A DNA stretch of 64,000 bases, taken from Roseomonas sp. KE2513 (GTDB taxonomy: Bacteria; Pseudomonadota; Alphaproteobacteria; Acetobacterales; Acetobacteraceae). The translations under genes were made by a program, and so were the position numbers. The stretch spans positions 62,001-126,000 of the forward strand of contig NZ_RCVR01000005.1 of assembly GCF_016107305.1 (NCBI RefSeq), read 5' to 3'. This document shows positions 51,543 through 61,117 of this stretch, piece after piece; the first letter of the stretch is position 1, and each line of letters starts with the position of its first letter. The notes under the pieces are model-generated. The model had not been told where the DNA came from. It saw nothing but the letters and a program-made list of their open reading frames with translations, and ran no database searches.

Positions 51543-54500
51543 ATGTCCGACTACGTCTCCCAGCACCTCGCCAACGCCGCGCTCCTCCGCGACGCCGCCC
51601 ATATCGACACCACCGAGCACGACGCCTGCGGCGTCGGCCTCGTCGCCGCCCTTGATGGCGTCGCGCGCCGCGACGTGGTGCAGGCCGGCATCGACGCGCT
51701 GAAGGCCGTCTGGCACCGCGGCGCCGTGGACGCCGACGGCAAGACCGGCGACGGCGCCGGCATCCACGTCGAGATCCCGCAGGACTTCTTCGCCGAGGTC
51801 GTCGAGCACGGCGGCGACCGCCTCCGCCCAGGCCGCATCGGCGTCGGCATGGTCTTCATGCCCAAGACAGACCTCGGCGCGCAGGAGCGCTGCCGCTCGA
51901 TCGTGGAGACGGAGATCCTCGTCGCCGGCTACGGCATCTACGGCTGGCGCCAGGTGCCCATCGACGTCACCTGCATCGGCGAGAAGGCCAACGCCACCCG
52001 CCCCGAGATCGAGCAGATCCTCATCTACGACCCCGAGCAGCGGGACGAGGACACCTACGAGCGCGACCTCTACGTCATCCGCCGCCGGATCGAGAAGCAG
52101 GCCATCGCCGCCCAGATCCCCGACCTCTATCTCTGCACGCTCTCCTGCCGCTCGATCATCTACAAGGGCATGTTCCTGGCCGAGAGCCTCTCGGTCTTCT
52201 ACCCCGACCTGCTCGACCCGCGCTTCATCAGCCGTTTCGCCATCTACCACCAGCGCTACAGCACCAACACCTTCCCCACCTGGCGCCTGGCCCAGCCCTT
52301 CCGCACCCTCGCCCACAACGGCGAAATCAACACGGTGCACGGCAACGTCAACTGGATGAAGAGCCACGAGACGCGCCTCTCCCACGCGCTGCTCGACCCC
52401 TTCATGGAGGACATCAAGCCCGTCGTTCAGGCCGGCAACTCCGACACCGCCAGCCTCGACAACGTCTTTGAACTCCTCGTCCGTGCCGGCCGCGACGCGC
52501 CCATGGCGAAGGCGATGCTCATCCCCGAGAGCATCGGCTCCAACGCCACCATGCCGAAGGCCCACCAGGATCTCTTCATGTACTGCAACGCGGTCATGGA
52601 GCCCTGGGATGGCCCCGCCGCCATCGCCGCCACCGACGGCCGCTGGGTCGTCGCCGGCCTCGACCGCAACGGCCTGCGCCCCATGCGCTACACGATCACG
52701 GCGGACCGCATGCTCGTCGTCGGCAGCGAGACCGGCATGGTCCGCTTCCCCGAGGAGAGCATCATCGCCCGCGGCCGCCTCGGCCCCGGGCAGTGCATCG
52801 GCGTGGACCTGCACGAGGCGCGCTTCTACGACGACGGTCAGCTCAAGGACACGATGGCCGCCCGCAAGCCCTGGGGTGACTGGACGCGCCGCACGACGCG
52901 CATCGACGGCATCGTCAAGGCCGATGCCCACGAGTCCGCGACGCTGGAGGGTGATTCCCTCCGTCGCCGCCAGCTCTCCATGGGCTACACGCTGGAAGAC
53001 CTCGAAGCCATCCTGCACCCCATGGTCGAGGAAGGCGCCGAGGCCATCGGCAGCATGGGCGACGACACCCCGATCGCCGTCCTCTCCCGCCAATACCGCG
53101 GGTTGCACCACTACTTCCGCCAGGCCTTCGCGCAGGTCACGAACCCGCCGATCGACTCCCTGCGCGAAACCCGCGTGATGACGATCAAGACCCGCCTGGG
53201 AAATCTCGGGAACATCCTCGACGAGGACCCGACCCAGTGCGACATGCTCATGCTGGACAGCCCCGTGCTCTCCAACGCCGAGTTCGCGGCCATGCGCGGC
53301 TACATGGGCCACAATGCCTGGGAAGTGGACGCGACCTTCCCCGTCTCCGAGGGTGAGCCCGGCCTCCGCCGCGCCATCGAGCGCATCCGCCGCGAGGCCG
53401 AGGAGGGTGTCCGCTCCGGCCGCGCCCACGTCATCCTCTCCGACGAGGCGCAGAGCACCGAGCGCGCCGCCATCCCGATGATCCTCGCGGTCGGCGCGGT
53501 GCACACCCACCTCGTGCGCCACAGCCTCCGCACCTTCACCAGCCTCAACATCCGCAGCGCGGAATGCATGGACGTGCACTACTTCGCCGTCCTCATCGGC
53601 GCCGGCGCCACCACGGTGAACGCCTACCTCGCGCAGGAAAGCATCGCCGACCGCCATCGCCGCGGCCTCTTCCCCGGCCTCAGCCTCGAGGAATGCGTCG
53701 CCAAGTACCGCAAGGCCATCGACAAGGGCCTGCTGAAGACGATGTCCAAGATCGGCATCGGCGTGCTCTCCTCCTACCGCGGCGGCATGAACTTCGAGGC
53801 CATCGGCCTCTCCCGCGCCCTCGTGGCGGAGTTCTTCCCGGGCACCCAGTCCCGCATCTCCGGCATCGGCCTGTCGGGCATCGCCCGCCGCGTGCTCGAC
53901 ATGCACACGGCCGCCTGGGACGCCTCCACGCCCGTCCTCCCCGTCGGCGGCCTCTACAAGCTCCGCCGCCGCGGCGAGGCCCACGCCTTCGAAGGTAGCC
54001 TTATCCACCTTCTCCAGAAGGCGGTGAACGCGGACAGCTACGAGACCTACAAGCGCTACAGCCACGCCGTCCGCCAGCTTCCCCCCGTGGCGCTGCGCGA
54101 CCTGCTGGACTTCCGCGCCCCGCCGAGCAAGCCGATCGCGCTTGAGGAGGTCGAGAGCATCACCGAGATCCGCAAGCGCCTGCTGGCGCCCGGAATCTCG
54201 CTGGGAGCCCTCGGCCCCGAGGCGCACGAGACCCTCTCCATCGCCATGAACCGCATCGGCGCCCGCTCCGACAGCGGGGAGGGCGGCGAGGACCCCGCGC
54301 GCGCCAAGCCCCGCGCCAACGGCGACAACGCGAACTCCGCCATCAAGCAGATCGCCTCCGGCCGCTTCGGCGTCACGGCGGAGTACCTGAACAACTGCCG
54401 CGAGATCGAGATCAAGGTCGCGCAGGGTGCCAAGCCCGGCGAGGGCGGTCAGCTCCCCGGCTTCAAGGTGACGGAGCTCATCGGCAAGCTCCGCCACTCC

Positions 54501-56060
54501 ACCCCGGGCGTCACGCTGATCTCGCCGCCGCCGCACCACGACATCTACTCGATCGAGGACCTCGCCCAGCTCATCTACGATCTCAAGCAGATCAACCCCG
54601 AGGCCACCGTCTGCGTGAAGCTCGTGTCCCGCTCGGGCATCGGCACCATCGCAGCCGGCGTGGCGAAGGCGAAGGCCGACGCCATCCTCGTCTCCGGCCA
54701 TTCCGGGGGCACCGGCGCCTCCCCGGTTACCTCGATCAAGTATGCCGGCCTGCCCTGGGAGATGGGCCTCTCCGAGACCCACCAGGTCCTGCTACTCAAC
54801 CGCCTCCGCCACCGCGTGAAGCTCCGCACCGACGGCGGCATCAAGACGGGCCGCGACGTGGTCGTGGCCGCCATGCTGGGTGCCGAGGAATTCGGCATCG
54901 GCACGGCGTCGCTGGTGGCCATGGGCTGCATCATGGTCCGCCAGTGCCACTCCAACACCTGCCCCGTCGGCGTCTGCACGCAGGATGAAGCCCTGCGCGC
55001 GAAGTTCGAGGGCAGCCCCGAGAAGGTCATCTCCCTCTTCTCCTTCGTGGCGGAGGAAGTGCGCGAGATCCTCGCCTCCCTGGGCTTCCGCAAGCTTGAG
55101 GACATCATCGGCCGCACCGACCTGCTGAAGCAGGTCTCCCGCGGCGCCGAGGACCTGGACGACCTCGACCTCAACCCGCTGCTCGTCCAGGCCGATGCCG
55201 GCGGCCACCCCGCCTTCTGCACGCTGGAGGGCCGGAACGAGGTGCCGGAAACGCTCGACGCCGACATGATCCGCGACGCCGCCGCCCTCTTCTCCCGCGG
55301 CGAGAAGATGCAGCTCCAGTACAACATCCAGAACACGCACCGCGCCATCGGCACCAAGACCAGCTCGATGATCGTGCGCCAGTTCGGGATGAAGGGCCTC
55401 CAGCCCGGCCACCTGACGGTCCGCCTGCGCGGCTCCGCCGGCCAGTCCCTCGGCGCCTTCGGCGTCCGCGGGTTGAAGCTGGAAGTCCTCGGGGACGCCA
55501 ACGACTACGTCGGCAAGGGCCTCTCTGGCGCCACCATCACCGTCCGCCCCGGCCCCTCCGCCAACTTCGTCTGGGAGGAGAACACCATCGTCGGCAACAC
55601 CGTCCTTTACGGCGCGACGGCCGGCGAGCTTTTCGCGGCAGGGCAGGGGGGTGAGCGTTTCGCCGTCCGCAACTCCGGCGCCGACTGCGTGGTCGAGGGC
55701 ATCGGCGCCAATGGCTGCGAGTACATGACGGGCGGCAAGGTCGTGATCCTCGGCGCCGTCGGCGACAATTTCGGCGCCGGCTTCACCGGCGGCCAGGCCT
55801 TCGTCTGGGACGCGGACGGCACCTTCGAGCGCCGCCTGAACCGCGATACCCTCCTCTGGGCCCGCCTCGGCTCCGCCCATTGGGAAGGCGTGCTCCGCGG
55901 CCTCATTGCCCGCCACGCGCAGGAGACCGGCTCCCGCCTCGCCGCCCGCCTCCTCAACGACTGGAGCACCGAACGCGACCGCTTCTGGCACATCGTCCCG
56001 AAGGACTATGCCAAGCTCCTGCCCCAGCCGATGAGCGATCAGCTCATGGCTGCGGAATAA
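51543..56060 (+). CDS. gltB: Glutamate synthase large subunit
   Basis: Alpha subunit of GOGAT, 1505 residues, the usual length. It hydrolyses glutamine and passes ammonia through a tunnel to 2-oxoglutarate. A 28-residue propeptide precedes the N-terminal catalytic Cys29 (HDA-CGVGLVA). The class II amidotransferase domain is followed by the central and FMN synthase domains (LRTDGGIKTGRDVVVAAMLGAEEFGIGTASL). The 3Fe-4S ligands are Cys1129, Cys1135 and Cys1140 (CIMVRQCHSNTC). A C-terminal GXGXG beta-helix (YVGKGLSGATITVRPG, NTVLYGATAGELFAAGQGGERFAVRNSGA) completes it. ATG 51543, GGAGAGAG upstream. Confidence 0.98.
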   Translation: MSDYVSQHLANAALLRDAAHIDTTEHDACGVGLVAALDGVARRDVVQAGIDALKAVWHRGAVDADGKTGDGAGIHVEIPQDFFAEVVEHGGDRLRPGRIGVGMVFMPKTDLGAQERCRSIVETEILVAGYGIYGWRQVPIDVTCIGEKANATRPEIEQILIYDPEQRDEDTYERDLYVIRRRIEKQAIAAQIPDLYLCTLSCRSIIYKGMFLAESLSVFYPDLLDPRFISRFAIYHQRYSTNTFPTWRLAQPFRTLAHNGEINTVHGNVNWMKSHETRLSHALLDPFMEDIKPVVQAGNSDTASLDNVFELLVRAGRDAPMAKAMLIPESIGSNATMPKAHQDLFMYCNAVMEPWDGPAAIAATDGRWVVAGLDRNGLRPMRYTITADRMLVVGSETGMVRFPEESIIARGRLGPGQCIGVDLHEARFYDDGQLKDTMAARKPWGDWTRRTTRIDGIVKADAHESATLEGDSLRRRQLSMGYTLEDLEAILHPMVEEGAEAIGSMGDDTPIAVLSRQYRGLHHYFRQAFAQVTNPPIDSLRETRVMTIKTRLGNLGNILDEDPTQCDMLMLDSPVLSNAEFAAMRGYMGHNAWEVDATFPVSEGEPGLRRAIERIRREAEEGVRSGRAHVILSDEAQSTERAAIPMILAVGAVHTHLVRHSLRTFTSLNIRSAECMDVHYFAVLIGAGATTVNAYLAQESIADRHRRGLFPGLSLEECVAKYRKAIDKGLLKTMSKIGIGVLSSYRGGMNFEAIGLSRALVAEFFPGTQSRISGIGLSGIARRVLDMHTAAWDASTPVLPVGGLYKLRRRGEAHAFEGSLIHLLQKAVNADSYETYKRYSHAVRQLPPVALRDLLDFRAPPSKPIALEEVESITEIRKRLLAPGISLGALGPEAHETLSIAMNRIGARSDSGEGGEDPARAKPRANGDNANSAIKQIASGRFGVTAEYLNNCREIEIKVAQGAKPGEGGQLPGFKVTELIGKLRHSTPGVTLISPPPHHDIYSIEDLAQLIYDLKQINPEATVCVKLVSRSGIGTIAAGVAKAKADAILVSGHSGGTGASPVTSIKYAGLPWEMGLSETHQVLLLNRLRHRVKLRTDGGIKTGRDVVVAAMLGAEEFGIGTASLVAMGCIMVRQCHSNTCPVGVCTQDEALRAKFEGSPEKVISLFSFVAEEVREILASLGFRKLEDIIGRTDLLKQVSRGAEDLDDLDLNPLLVQADAGGHPAFCTLEGRNEVPETLDADMIRDAAALFSRGEKMQLQYNIQNTHRAIGTKTSSMIVRQFGMKGLQPGHLTVRLRGSAGQSLGAFGVRGLKLEVLGDANDYVGKGLSGATITVRPGPSANFVWEENTIVGNTVLYGATAGELFAAGQGGERFAVRNSGADCVVEGIGANGCEYMTGGKVVILGAVGDNFGAGFTGGQAFVWDADGTFERRLNRDTLLWARLGSAHWEGVLRGLIARHAQETGSRLAARLLNDWSTERDRFWHIVPKDYAKLLPQPMSDQLMAAE

Positions 56061-56069
56061 AAACGAACG

Positions 56070-56093
56070 GGGCCGGCGCGCGATCGCCGGCCC
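56070..56093 (+). terminator. Hairpin after gltB
   Basis: GGGCCGGCG (56070-56078) pairs perfectly with CGCCGGCCC (56085-56093) around a 6-nt loop, 9 nt after the gltB stop. The T-run is weak, so this is a probable rather than certain terminator. Confidence 0.55.
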
Positions 56094-56192
56094 TGGCTAC
56101 CCTTCACTTCACCGGGCCCATAAAACACGTCACTACAAAGCTTTGGCGGGCGTCGTTAAGTTCTGCTTCTATCTTGCCGGCCGCTACCTGCG

Positions 56193-56879
56193 GTGGCAAA
56201 CACCCGCCCTGTGCGCATCCTCTATCACCTCCCGCTCTCCCCTGCCTGCCGCAAGGTCCGCCTCGCCTTGCAGGAGAAGCGCATTCCCTTCGAACTGCGC
56301 GCCGAGCGCATCTGGGAGCGCCGCGACGAGTTCCTGATGATGAACCCCGCCGGCACTGTCCCCGTGCTGGAGGAGGAAAACGGCCTCATCCTCGCGGACA
56401 GCAACGCCATCTGCGAGTACCTCGACGAAGCCTACCCCGACATGCCCCTCATCGGCCGCACCCATGCGGAGCGCGCCGAGATCCGCCGCCTCGTCGCCTG
56501 GTTCGACGGCAAGTTTGACCGCGAGGTCACCCGCAACCTCTACTTCGAGAAGCAGCTCAAGCGCATGCTGGGCCTCGGTAACCCCGACGCTGGCGCGCTG
56601 CGCGCGGGCTACGCCAACATCAAGCCGCACATCGAGTACATCGGCTGGCTGGCCGAGAGCCGCGCCTGGCTCGCCGGCAGCCAGATCTCGCTCGCCGACC
56701 TCGCCGCCGCCGCCCATCTGTCCTGCCTCGACTACATCGGCGACGTCGACTGGTCGATGAATGACGCGGTGAAGGACTGGTACGCCCGCGTGAAGTCCCG
56801 CCCCGCCTTCCGCCCCATCCTCGCCGACCGCGTGAGCGGCCTCACGCCACCGAACCACTACGCGGACCTCGACTTCTAG
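56193..56879 (+). CDS. Glutathione S-transferase family protein
   Basis: A 228-residue GST. The N-terminal thioredoxin-like domain reads LYHLPLSPACRKVRLALQEK with the active-site Ser/Cys region, then NPAGTVPVLEEENGLILADSNAICEYLDE, the glutathione-binding segment. The C-terminal helical domain ends with ISLADLAAAAHLSCLDYIGDVDW and WYARVKSRPAFRPILADRV. GTG 56193 is taken as start; GTG 56211 is possible. A single gene after gltB; physiological substrate unknown. Confidence 0.92.
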   Translation: MANTRPVRILYHLPLSPACRKVRLALQEKRIPFELRAERIWERRDEFLMMNPAGTVPVLEEENGLILADSNAICEYLDEAYPDMPLIGRTHAERAEIRRLVAWFDGKFDREVTRNLYFEKQLKRMLGLGNPDAGALRAGYANIKPHIEYIGWLAESRAWLAGSQISLADLAAAAHLSCLDYIGDVDWSMNDAVKDWYARVKSRPAFRPILADRVSGLTPPNHYADLDF

Positions 56880-56965
56880 AGCTACCCCCTGGCGCCGAAA
56901 CCGAGCAGCCGTCATTGTATTGACGATCCGGAACAATATTTCGGAAGAAACTACTCGAGTTCTGC

Positions 56966-59293
56966 ATGATCCAAATCCTGGCCTGCCTCACCGGGCAGCA
57001 CGACCACGGCATCGTCCTTGGCGCGGCCCTCCTCTGCGTGGTGGCGGCCCTCGCCTGCACCCTCTCGGTCCGCGGCGCGGGGCGCCTCCGTCCCGTCCTC
57101 TCCGCCCTGCTCATCGCCATCGGCGCCTGGTCCACCCATTTTGTCGCCCTCCTGGCCTATGACCCCGGCATTCCGATGGGCTACGACCTATCGCTCACTC
57201 TCCTCTCGGCGGCACTTGCCCTGGTGGGCGCCCTCGCGGGTTTCGCCGTCTGGTTCGCCGGGCAGGCCAGGCCCCTCCACCGCGCCGCAGGCGGCGCGTT
57301 GCTCGGCGCGGGGCTGGCGGGGATGCACGACCTCGGCATGCTCGCCGTGCGCGTGCCGGGCCACCTCGTCGTTGCCCCCGGCCACCTCCTCGCCTCCCTC
57401 GCCGTCGCTACGCTCCTCGGCGCCGCTGCGTTGCACGTCCTGCGGCTGAACGCCGTCCTGCCGCGGGCGCTCGCCGCCGCCGCCCTGCTCACGGCCACCG
57501 TCCTCTCGCTGCACTTCACGGCCATGGGCGGCGTCACGGCCTGGCCGGACCCCGCGGTGCCCGTACCCCGCTCCGCCCTCCCGCGGGACGGCCTGCTGAT
57601 CCTCATAGTCACCCTCACCGCCGTGACCATCTCGGCCATCCTCATCGTCCTCGCCGTCGAGGCCCGGATCGGCCTTGCCGCCCAGGCCGCCGAGGCCGGG
57701 CGGCTCCGCGGCCTCGCCGATGCCGCCTTCGATGCGCTGGCCCTGCTCGATGCGGAGGGCAGGGTTGTGGACGCCAGCAGCCAGCTCGCCGCGCTCACCG
57801 GCACGGCGCGCGAGGCCCTGATCGGCCGCCCCTTCGCCACCCTCCTCGAGGAGGGCGCGACGGAGACCGGTCCCGCGCGTCTCGTCGGTGGCCTGCCCGT
57901 GGAGCTGCGGCGCCGCACCATCGAGACCGCCTCAGGGGCGCGCATCGTCGTCGCCCTCCGCGACCTGCGCGAGCGGCTCGATTCCCAGAGCCGGCTCGAG
58001 CGGCTCGCCCACCACGACACGCTGACCGGCCTCGCCAACCGTGCCCTCCTCCGCAGGCGGATCGAGGAGGAGATCGCCCGCACCGCGCGCGGCGCCGCGC
58101 GCTTCGCCGTGCTCTGCCTCGACCTCGATCGCTTCAAACCAGTGAACGACCTCTACGGCCACGCGGCCGGCGACCAGCTCCTCCAGCAAGTGGCCGGGCG
58201 CCTGACAGCCTCGCTGCGCGGGTCCGATCTCTGCGCGCGCATCGGCGGAGACGAGTTCGTCGTCCTCCAGACCATGACCGACGCGGCCGAGCCCGCGCAG
58301 GCCCTCACGCAGCGCCTCGTCTCGGCTTTGGCCGAGCCCTTTCACCTCACCATCGCCGAGGTCACCGTTTCCGCCTCGATCGGCATCGCCCTCTTCCCCG
58401 ACGACGCCACCACACCCGAGGAGCTTCTCCGCGTCGCCGACCTCGCCCTCTACCGGGTAAAGGAGAACGGCCGGAGTGGCTTCGCCTTCTTCCACGTGGC
58501 CATGGACCAGGAGATCCGCCACCGCCACGCGCTGGAGCGTGACCTGCGGCAGGCTGTCGCCAACGGCGAGATGTCGCTCGCCTGGCAGCCCCAGGCCGCG
58601 GCCGACACCGGCGAGGTCACGGGTTTCGAGGCCCTGCTGCGCTGGCACAACCCCGCCCGCGGCTCGGTGAGCCCCGCCACCTTCATCCCTCTCGCCGAGG
58701 CCTCGGGCGCCATCCTGCCGATCGGCGCCTGGGTCCTGCAAACCGCCCTCCGGGAGGCCGCGAGCTGGACCAGGCCGCTCCGCGTCGCCGTCAACGTCTC
58801 CGCGCTGCAGATCCAGCAGGGCGACTTCCCCGATCTGCTGCGGACCCTCCTGGAGGAGACGCGCCTCGACCCCCGACGGCTCGAGCTGGAGGTGACCGAG
58901 AGCCTTCTCATCGCGGACACCGACCGTGCCTTGGCCACGCTGCGGGAGTTGAAATCCATCGGCGTCCAGCTCTCGCTGGACGATTTCGGTACCGGCTACT
59001 CCTCGCTCAGCATGCTCCGGAACTTCCCCTTCGACCGCGTGAAGATGGACCGCAGCTTCGTCAGCGCCTTGACCGACGACAACAGCGCCGCCGCCGTCGT
59101 CCAGGGCATCCTCGGCCTCAGCCGCGGGATTGGTCTTCCTGTTGTGGCGGAGGGCGTGGAGACCGAGGCCCAGATGAGCGTGCTCCAGGCCGCCCGCTGC
59201 GACGAGGTGCAGGGCTATCTCGTCGGCAAGCCCCGCTCCATCGGCGACTATCAGGCCCTCGTGCACCCCGGCCGGGAGATCGTCGCCGCCTAG
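56966..59293 (+). CDS. MHYT-PAS-GGDEF-EAL cyclic-di-GMP enzyme
   Basis: A 775-residue integral membrane signalling protein. About seven membrane helices in residues 1-235 carry three MHYT-type motifs (THFVALLAY near 57, MHDLGML at 120, LHFTAMG at 182), probable metal/gas-sensing sites. A PAS-like segment follows (about 243-335). The GGDEF domain has an intact GGDEF at 427-431 and the inhibitory I-site RGSD at 418-421. The EAL domain keeps EAL at 555-557, Asn610, Glu642, DDFGTGYSS at 672-680, Lys693 and Glu729. So both c-di-GMP synthesis and breakdown look possible. Its TAG shares CTAG with the next gene's stop. Confidence 0.94.
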   Translation: MIQILACLTGQHDHGIVLGAALLCVVAALACTLSVRGAGRLRPVLSALLIAIGAWSTHFVALLAYDPGIPMGYDLSLTLLSAALALVGALAGFAVWFAGQARPLHRAAGGALLGAGLAGMHDLGMLAVRVPGHLVVAPGHLLASLAVATLLGAAALHVLRLNAVLPRALAAAALLTATVLSLHFTAMGGVTAWPDPAVPVPRSALPRDGLLILIVTLTAVTISAILIVLAVEARIGLAAQAAEAGRLRGLADAAFDALALLDAEGRVVDASSQLAALTGTAREALIGRPFATLLEEGATETGPARLVGGLPVELRRRTIETASGARIVVALRDLRERLDSQSRLERLAHHDTLTGLANRALLRRRIEEEIARTARGAARFAVLCLDLDRFKPVNDLYGHAAGDQLLQQVAGRLTASLRGSDLCARIGGDEFVVLQTMTDAAEPAQALTQRLVSALAEPFHLTIAEVTVSASIGIALFPDDATTPEELLRVADLALYRVKENGRSGFAFFHVAMDQEIRHRHALERDLRQAVANGEMSLAWQPQAAADTGEVTGFEALLRWHNPARGSVSPATFIPLAEASGAILPIGAWVLQTALREAASWTRPLRVAVNVSALQIQQGDFPDLLRTLLEETRLDPRRLELEVTESLLIADTDRALATLRELKSIGVQLSLDDFGTGYSSLSMLRNFPFDRVKMDRSFVSALTDDNSAAAVVQGILGLSRGIGLPVVAEGVETEAQMSVLQAARCDEVQGYLVGKPRSIGDYQALVHPGREIVAA

Positions 59294-60150
59294 CGGGGCG
59301 CCGGCCCCGCCGCGTTCAGGGCAAGGTTCTGCTCCGCCAGATCCGCCGCCCCGCTGCCCGGGCTGGCCGCCACCACGCTCTCCCAATCCGCCCGCGCCCC
59401 CGCCTCGTCGCCTCCCAACTGCCGCAGGATCCCCCGCTCCAGCAGCGCCTCCGGGCTCCCTGGCTCGATCGCCAGCGCCCGCTCGATGTCGCGCAGCGCC
59501 TCCTGCGGCCGCTCGAGCAGCCGCAGCGCCGCCGCCCTGAACACCAGCGCCTCCACCCGTTGCCCGTCCAGCGCCACCGCCCGATCAGCATCGGCCAGCG
59601 CGTCCCCGAAGCGCCGCAGCGTCCCCGCCGCGATCGCCCGGTCCACTAGCAGCTCCGGATCGTCCGGCGTCAGCCCCAGCGCCAGCGTGAAGGCCCCATG
59701 CGCCCGCACCGGCTGCCCCGCCACCATCCAGGCCTGCCCCGCCTGTCCGAGCACGACCGCCCGCGCCGCCGCCCCGGCCCGCCCGGCCCTGCCCAGCGCC
59801 TCCAGCCGCCCCGCCGCCCGCTCCGCTTCGCCCAGCGCCAGCAAGGCCAGCGCCGAGCAGTGCCGCGCCCCGTCGCCGCCGTCCCGCGCCGCCCAGGCCT
59901 CAGCGAAGGCCAGCGCGCCCTGCGCGTCGTCCCGCAGCTTGCCCAGGCATTCCTCGTAATCGGGGCTATCCACCACGCGCGGTGGCTCGGGCGGCAGCGG
60001 AAGCACCTCCTCCGCCGCCTCCGACACGGGGGCAGGGGGCGCCTCCCAGGGGCGGGCCCACCAGAGCCCCCCCGCCAGCACCAGCACCAGCACCAGCCCC
60101 AGCACCAGGGCCGCCGCCACCGGCCGCGCCTTGCCCGTCCCGTTCCGCAT
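59290..60150 (-). CDS. Membrane-anchored TPR protein
   Basis: A 286-residue protein from ATG 60150. One membrane helix near the N-terminus (AAALVLGLVLVLVLAGGLWW) followed by a Pro/Glu-rich linker and TPR-like helix pairs from about residue 120 (GQAWMVAGQPVRAHGAFTLAL, DRAIAAGTLRRFGDALADADRAV, FRAAALRLLERPQEALRDIERAL, LERGILRQLGGDEAGARADWES). Probably a periplasm-facing protein-interaction module. No partner is evident; it converges on the cyclic-di-GMP gene. Confidence 0.85.
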   Translation of the reverse strand: MRNGTGKARPVAAALVLGLVLVLVLAGGLWWARPWEAPPAPVSEAAEEVLPLPPEPPRVVDSPDYEECLGKLRDDAQGALAFAEAWAARDGGDGARHCSALALLALGEAERAAGRLEALGRAGRAGAAARAVVLGQAGQAWMVAGQPVRAHGAFTLALGLTPDDPELLVDRAIAAGTLRRFGDALADADRAVALDGQRVEALVFRAAALRLLERPQEALRDIERALAIEPGSPEALLERGILRQLGGDEAGARADWESVVAASPGSGAADLAEQNLALNAAGPAPR

Positions 60151-60196
60151 CCCCGCCAACCTAGCCGCCCCGCGCGGAAGCCGCCATGGATAGGGA

Positions 60197-61048
60197 ATGC
60201 AGCGCCACCTCCACCTCGTCGGCCTCGGCTTCAGCGGCGCCGCCATCGCGCGCGACGCCGCCGCCGCCGGCTGGCGCGTCACCGCCACCGCCCGCGACCC
60301 CGCGCGCACCGTGCCTCCTCCGGGCGTCGAAGCCATCCCCTTCGACAGCGCCGCACCCGCGCTCCGCGCCGCCACCCACCTCGTCTTCACCGCGCCCCCC
60401 GGCGAGAACGGCGACCCTGTCCTCGCCACCCACCGCGAGGCGCTGGAAGCCGCCCCCCTCCGCTGGATCGGCTATCTCTCCACCACCGGCGTCTACGGCG
60501 ACCGCGGCGGCGCCTGGGTGGACGAAACCACCGAGCCCGCCCCCGCCCAGCCGCGCTCCCGCCGCCGCCGCCAGGCCGAGTTGCAATGGGAGGCCTTCGC
60601 CCCCCGTGCGGCGGTCGATCTCTTCCGCTGCGCCGGCATCTACGGCCCCGGCCGCTCCGTCCTCGACGACCTCCGCGCCGGCACCGCCCGCCGCACCGTC
60701 CTCCCCGGCCACGCCTTCGGCCGCATCCACCGCGACGACATCGCCAGGGCCGTCCTCGCCGCCGCGGCCAACCCGCCGCCCCTCGGCACCCGCGTCCTCC
60801 ACCTCGCCGACGACGAGCCCGCCGAGAGCGCCACCGTCACCGAGGGCGCCGCCCGCCTCCTCGGTATCGACCCGCCTCCCGCCATCCCCTTCGAGACCGC
60901 CCGCGCCACCATGTCTCCCATGGCGCTCTCCTTCTGGTCCGAGAACCGCCGCATCGCCAACGCCCGCACCAAGGCCGCCCTCGGCATCGCCTGGCGCTAC
61001 CCCACTTGGCGCGAGGGCCTCGCCGCCATCCTCGCCGAGGGCGGCTGA
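60197..61048 (+). CDS. SDR/epimerase-like NAD(P)-binding protein
   Basis: A 283-residue extended SDR-like protein. It starts MQRHLHLVGLGFSGAAIARDAAAAGW, a nucleotide-binding fold with GxGxxG-like spacing. It contains YLSTTGVYGDRGGAWVDE, FRCAGIYGPGRSVLDDL and FGRIHRDDIARAVLAA, the pattern of YeeZ/GalE-like epimerases. The expected YxxxK is not obvious. Starts at ATG 60197, divergent from the TPR gene 46 bp away. Substrate unknown. Confidence 0.88.
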   Translation: MQRHLHLVGLGFSGAAIARDAAAAGWRVTATARDPARTVPPPGVEAIPFDSAAPALRAATHLVFTAPPGENGDPVLATHREALEAAPLRWIGYLSTTGVYGDRGGAWVDETTEPAPAQPRSRRRRQAELQWEAFAPRAAVDLFRCAGIYGPGRSVLDDLRAGTARRTVLPGHAFGRIHRDDIARAVLAAAANPPPLGTRVLHLADDEPAESATVTEGAARLLGIDPPPAIPFETARATMSPMALSFWSENRRIANARTKAALGIAWRYPTWREGLAAILAEGG

Positions 61049-61117
61049 GACCGTCCCCCGCAACCCCGCCTTCAGAGGGGCGTTCGCCCGAAGCAACAAG
61101 GAAGGGAAGCCCAACGC

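Noticed and set aside
51090-54782. Very long open frame (1230 codons) antisense to gltB and gltD
   Set aside because: It mirrors real genes with all expected motifs on the plus strand; its composition (long Gly/Ala/Asp/Val runs) is the normal shadow of high-GC third-position bias.
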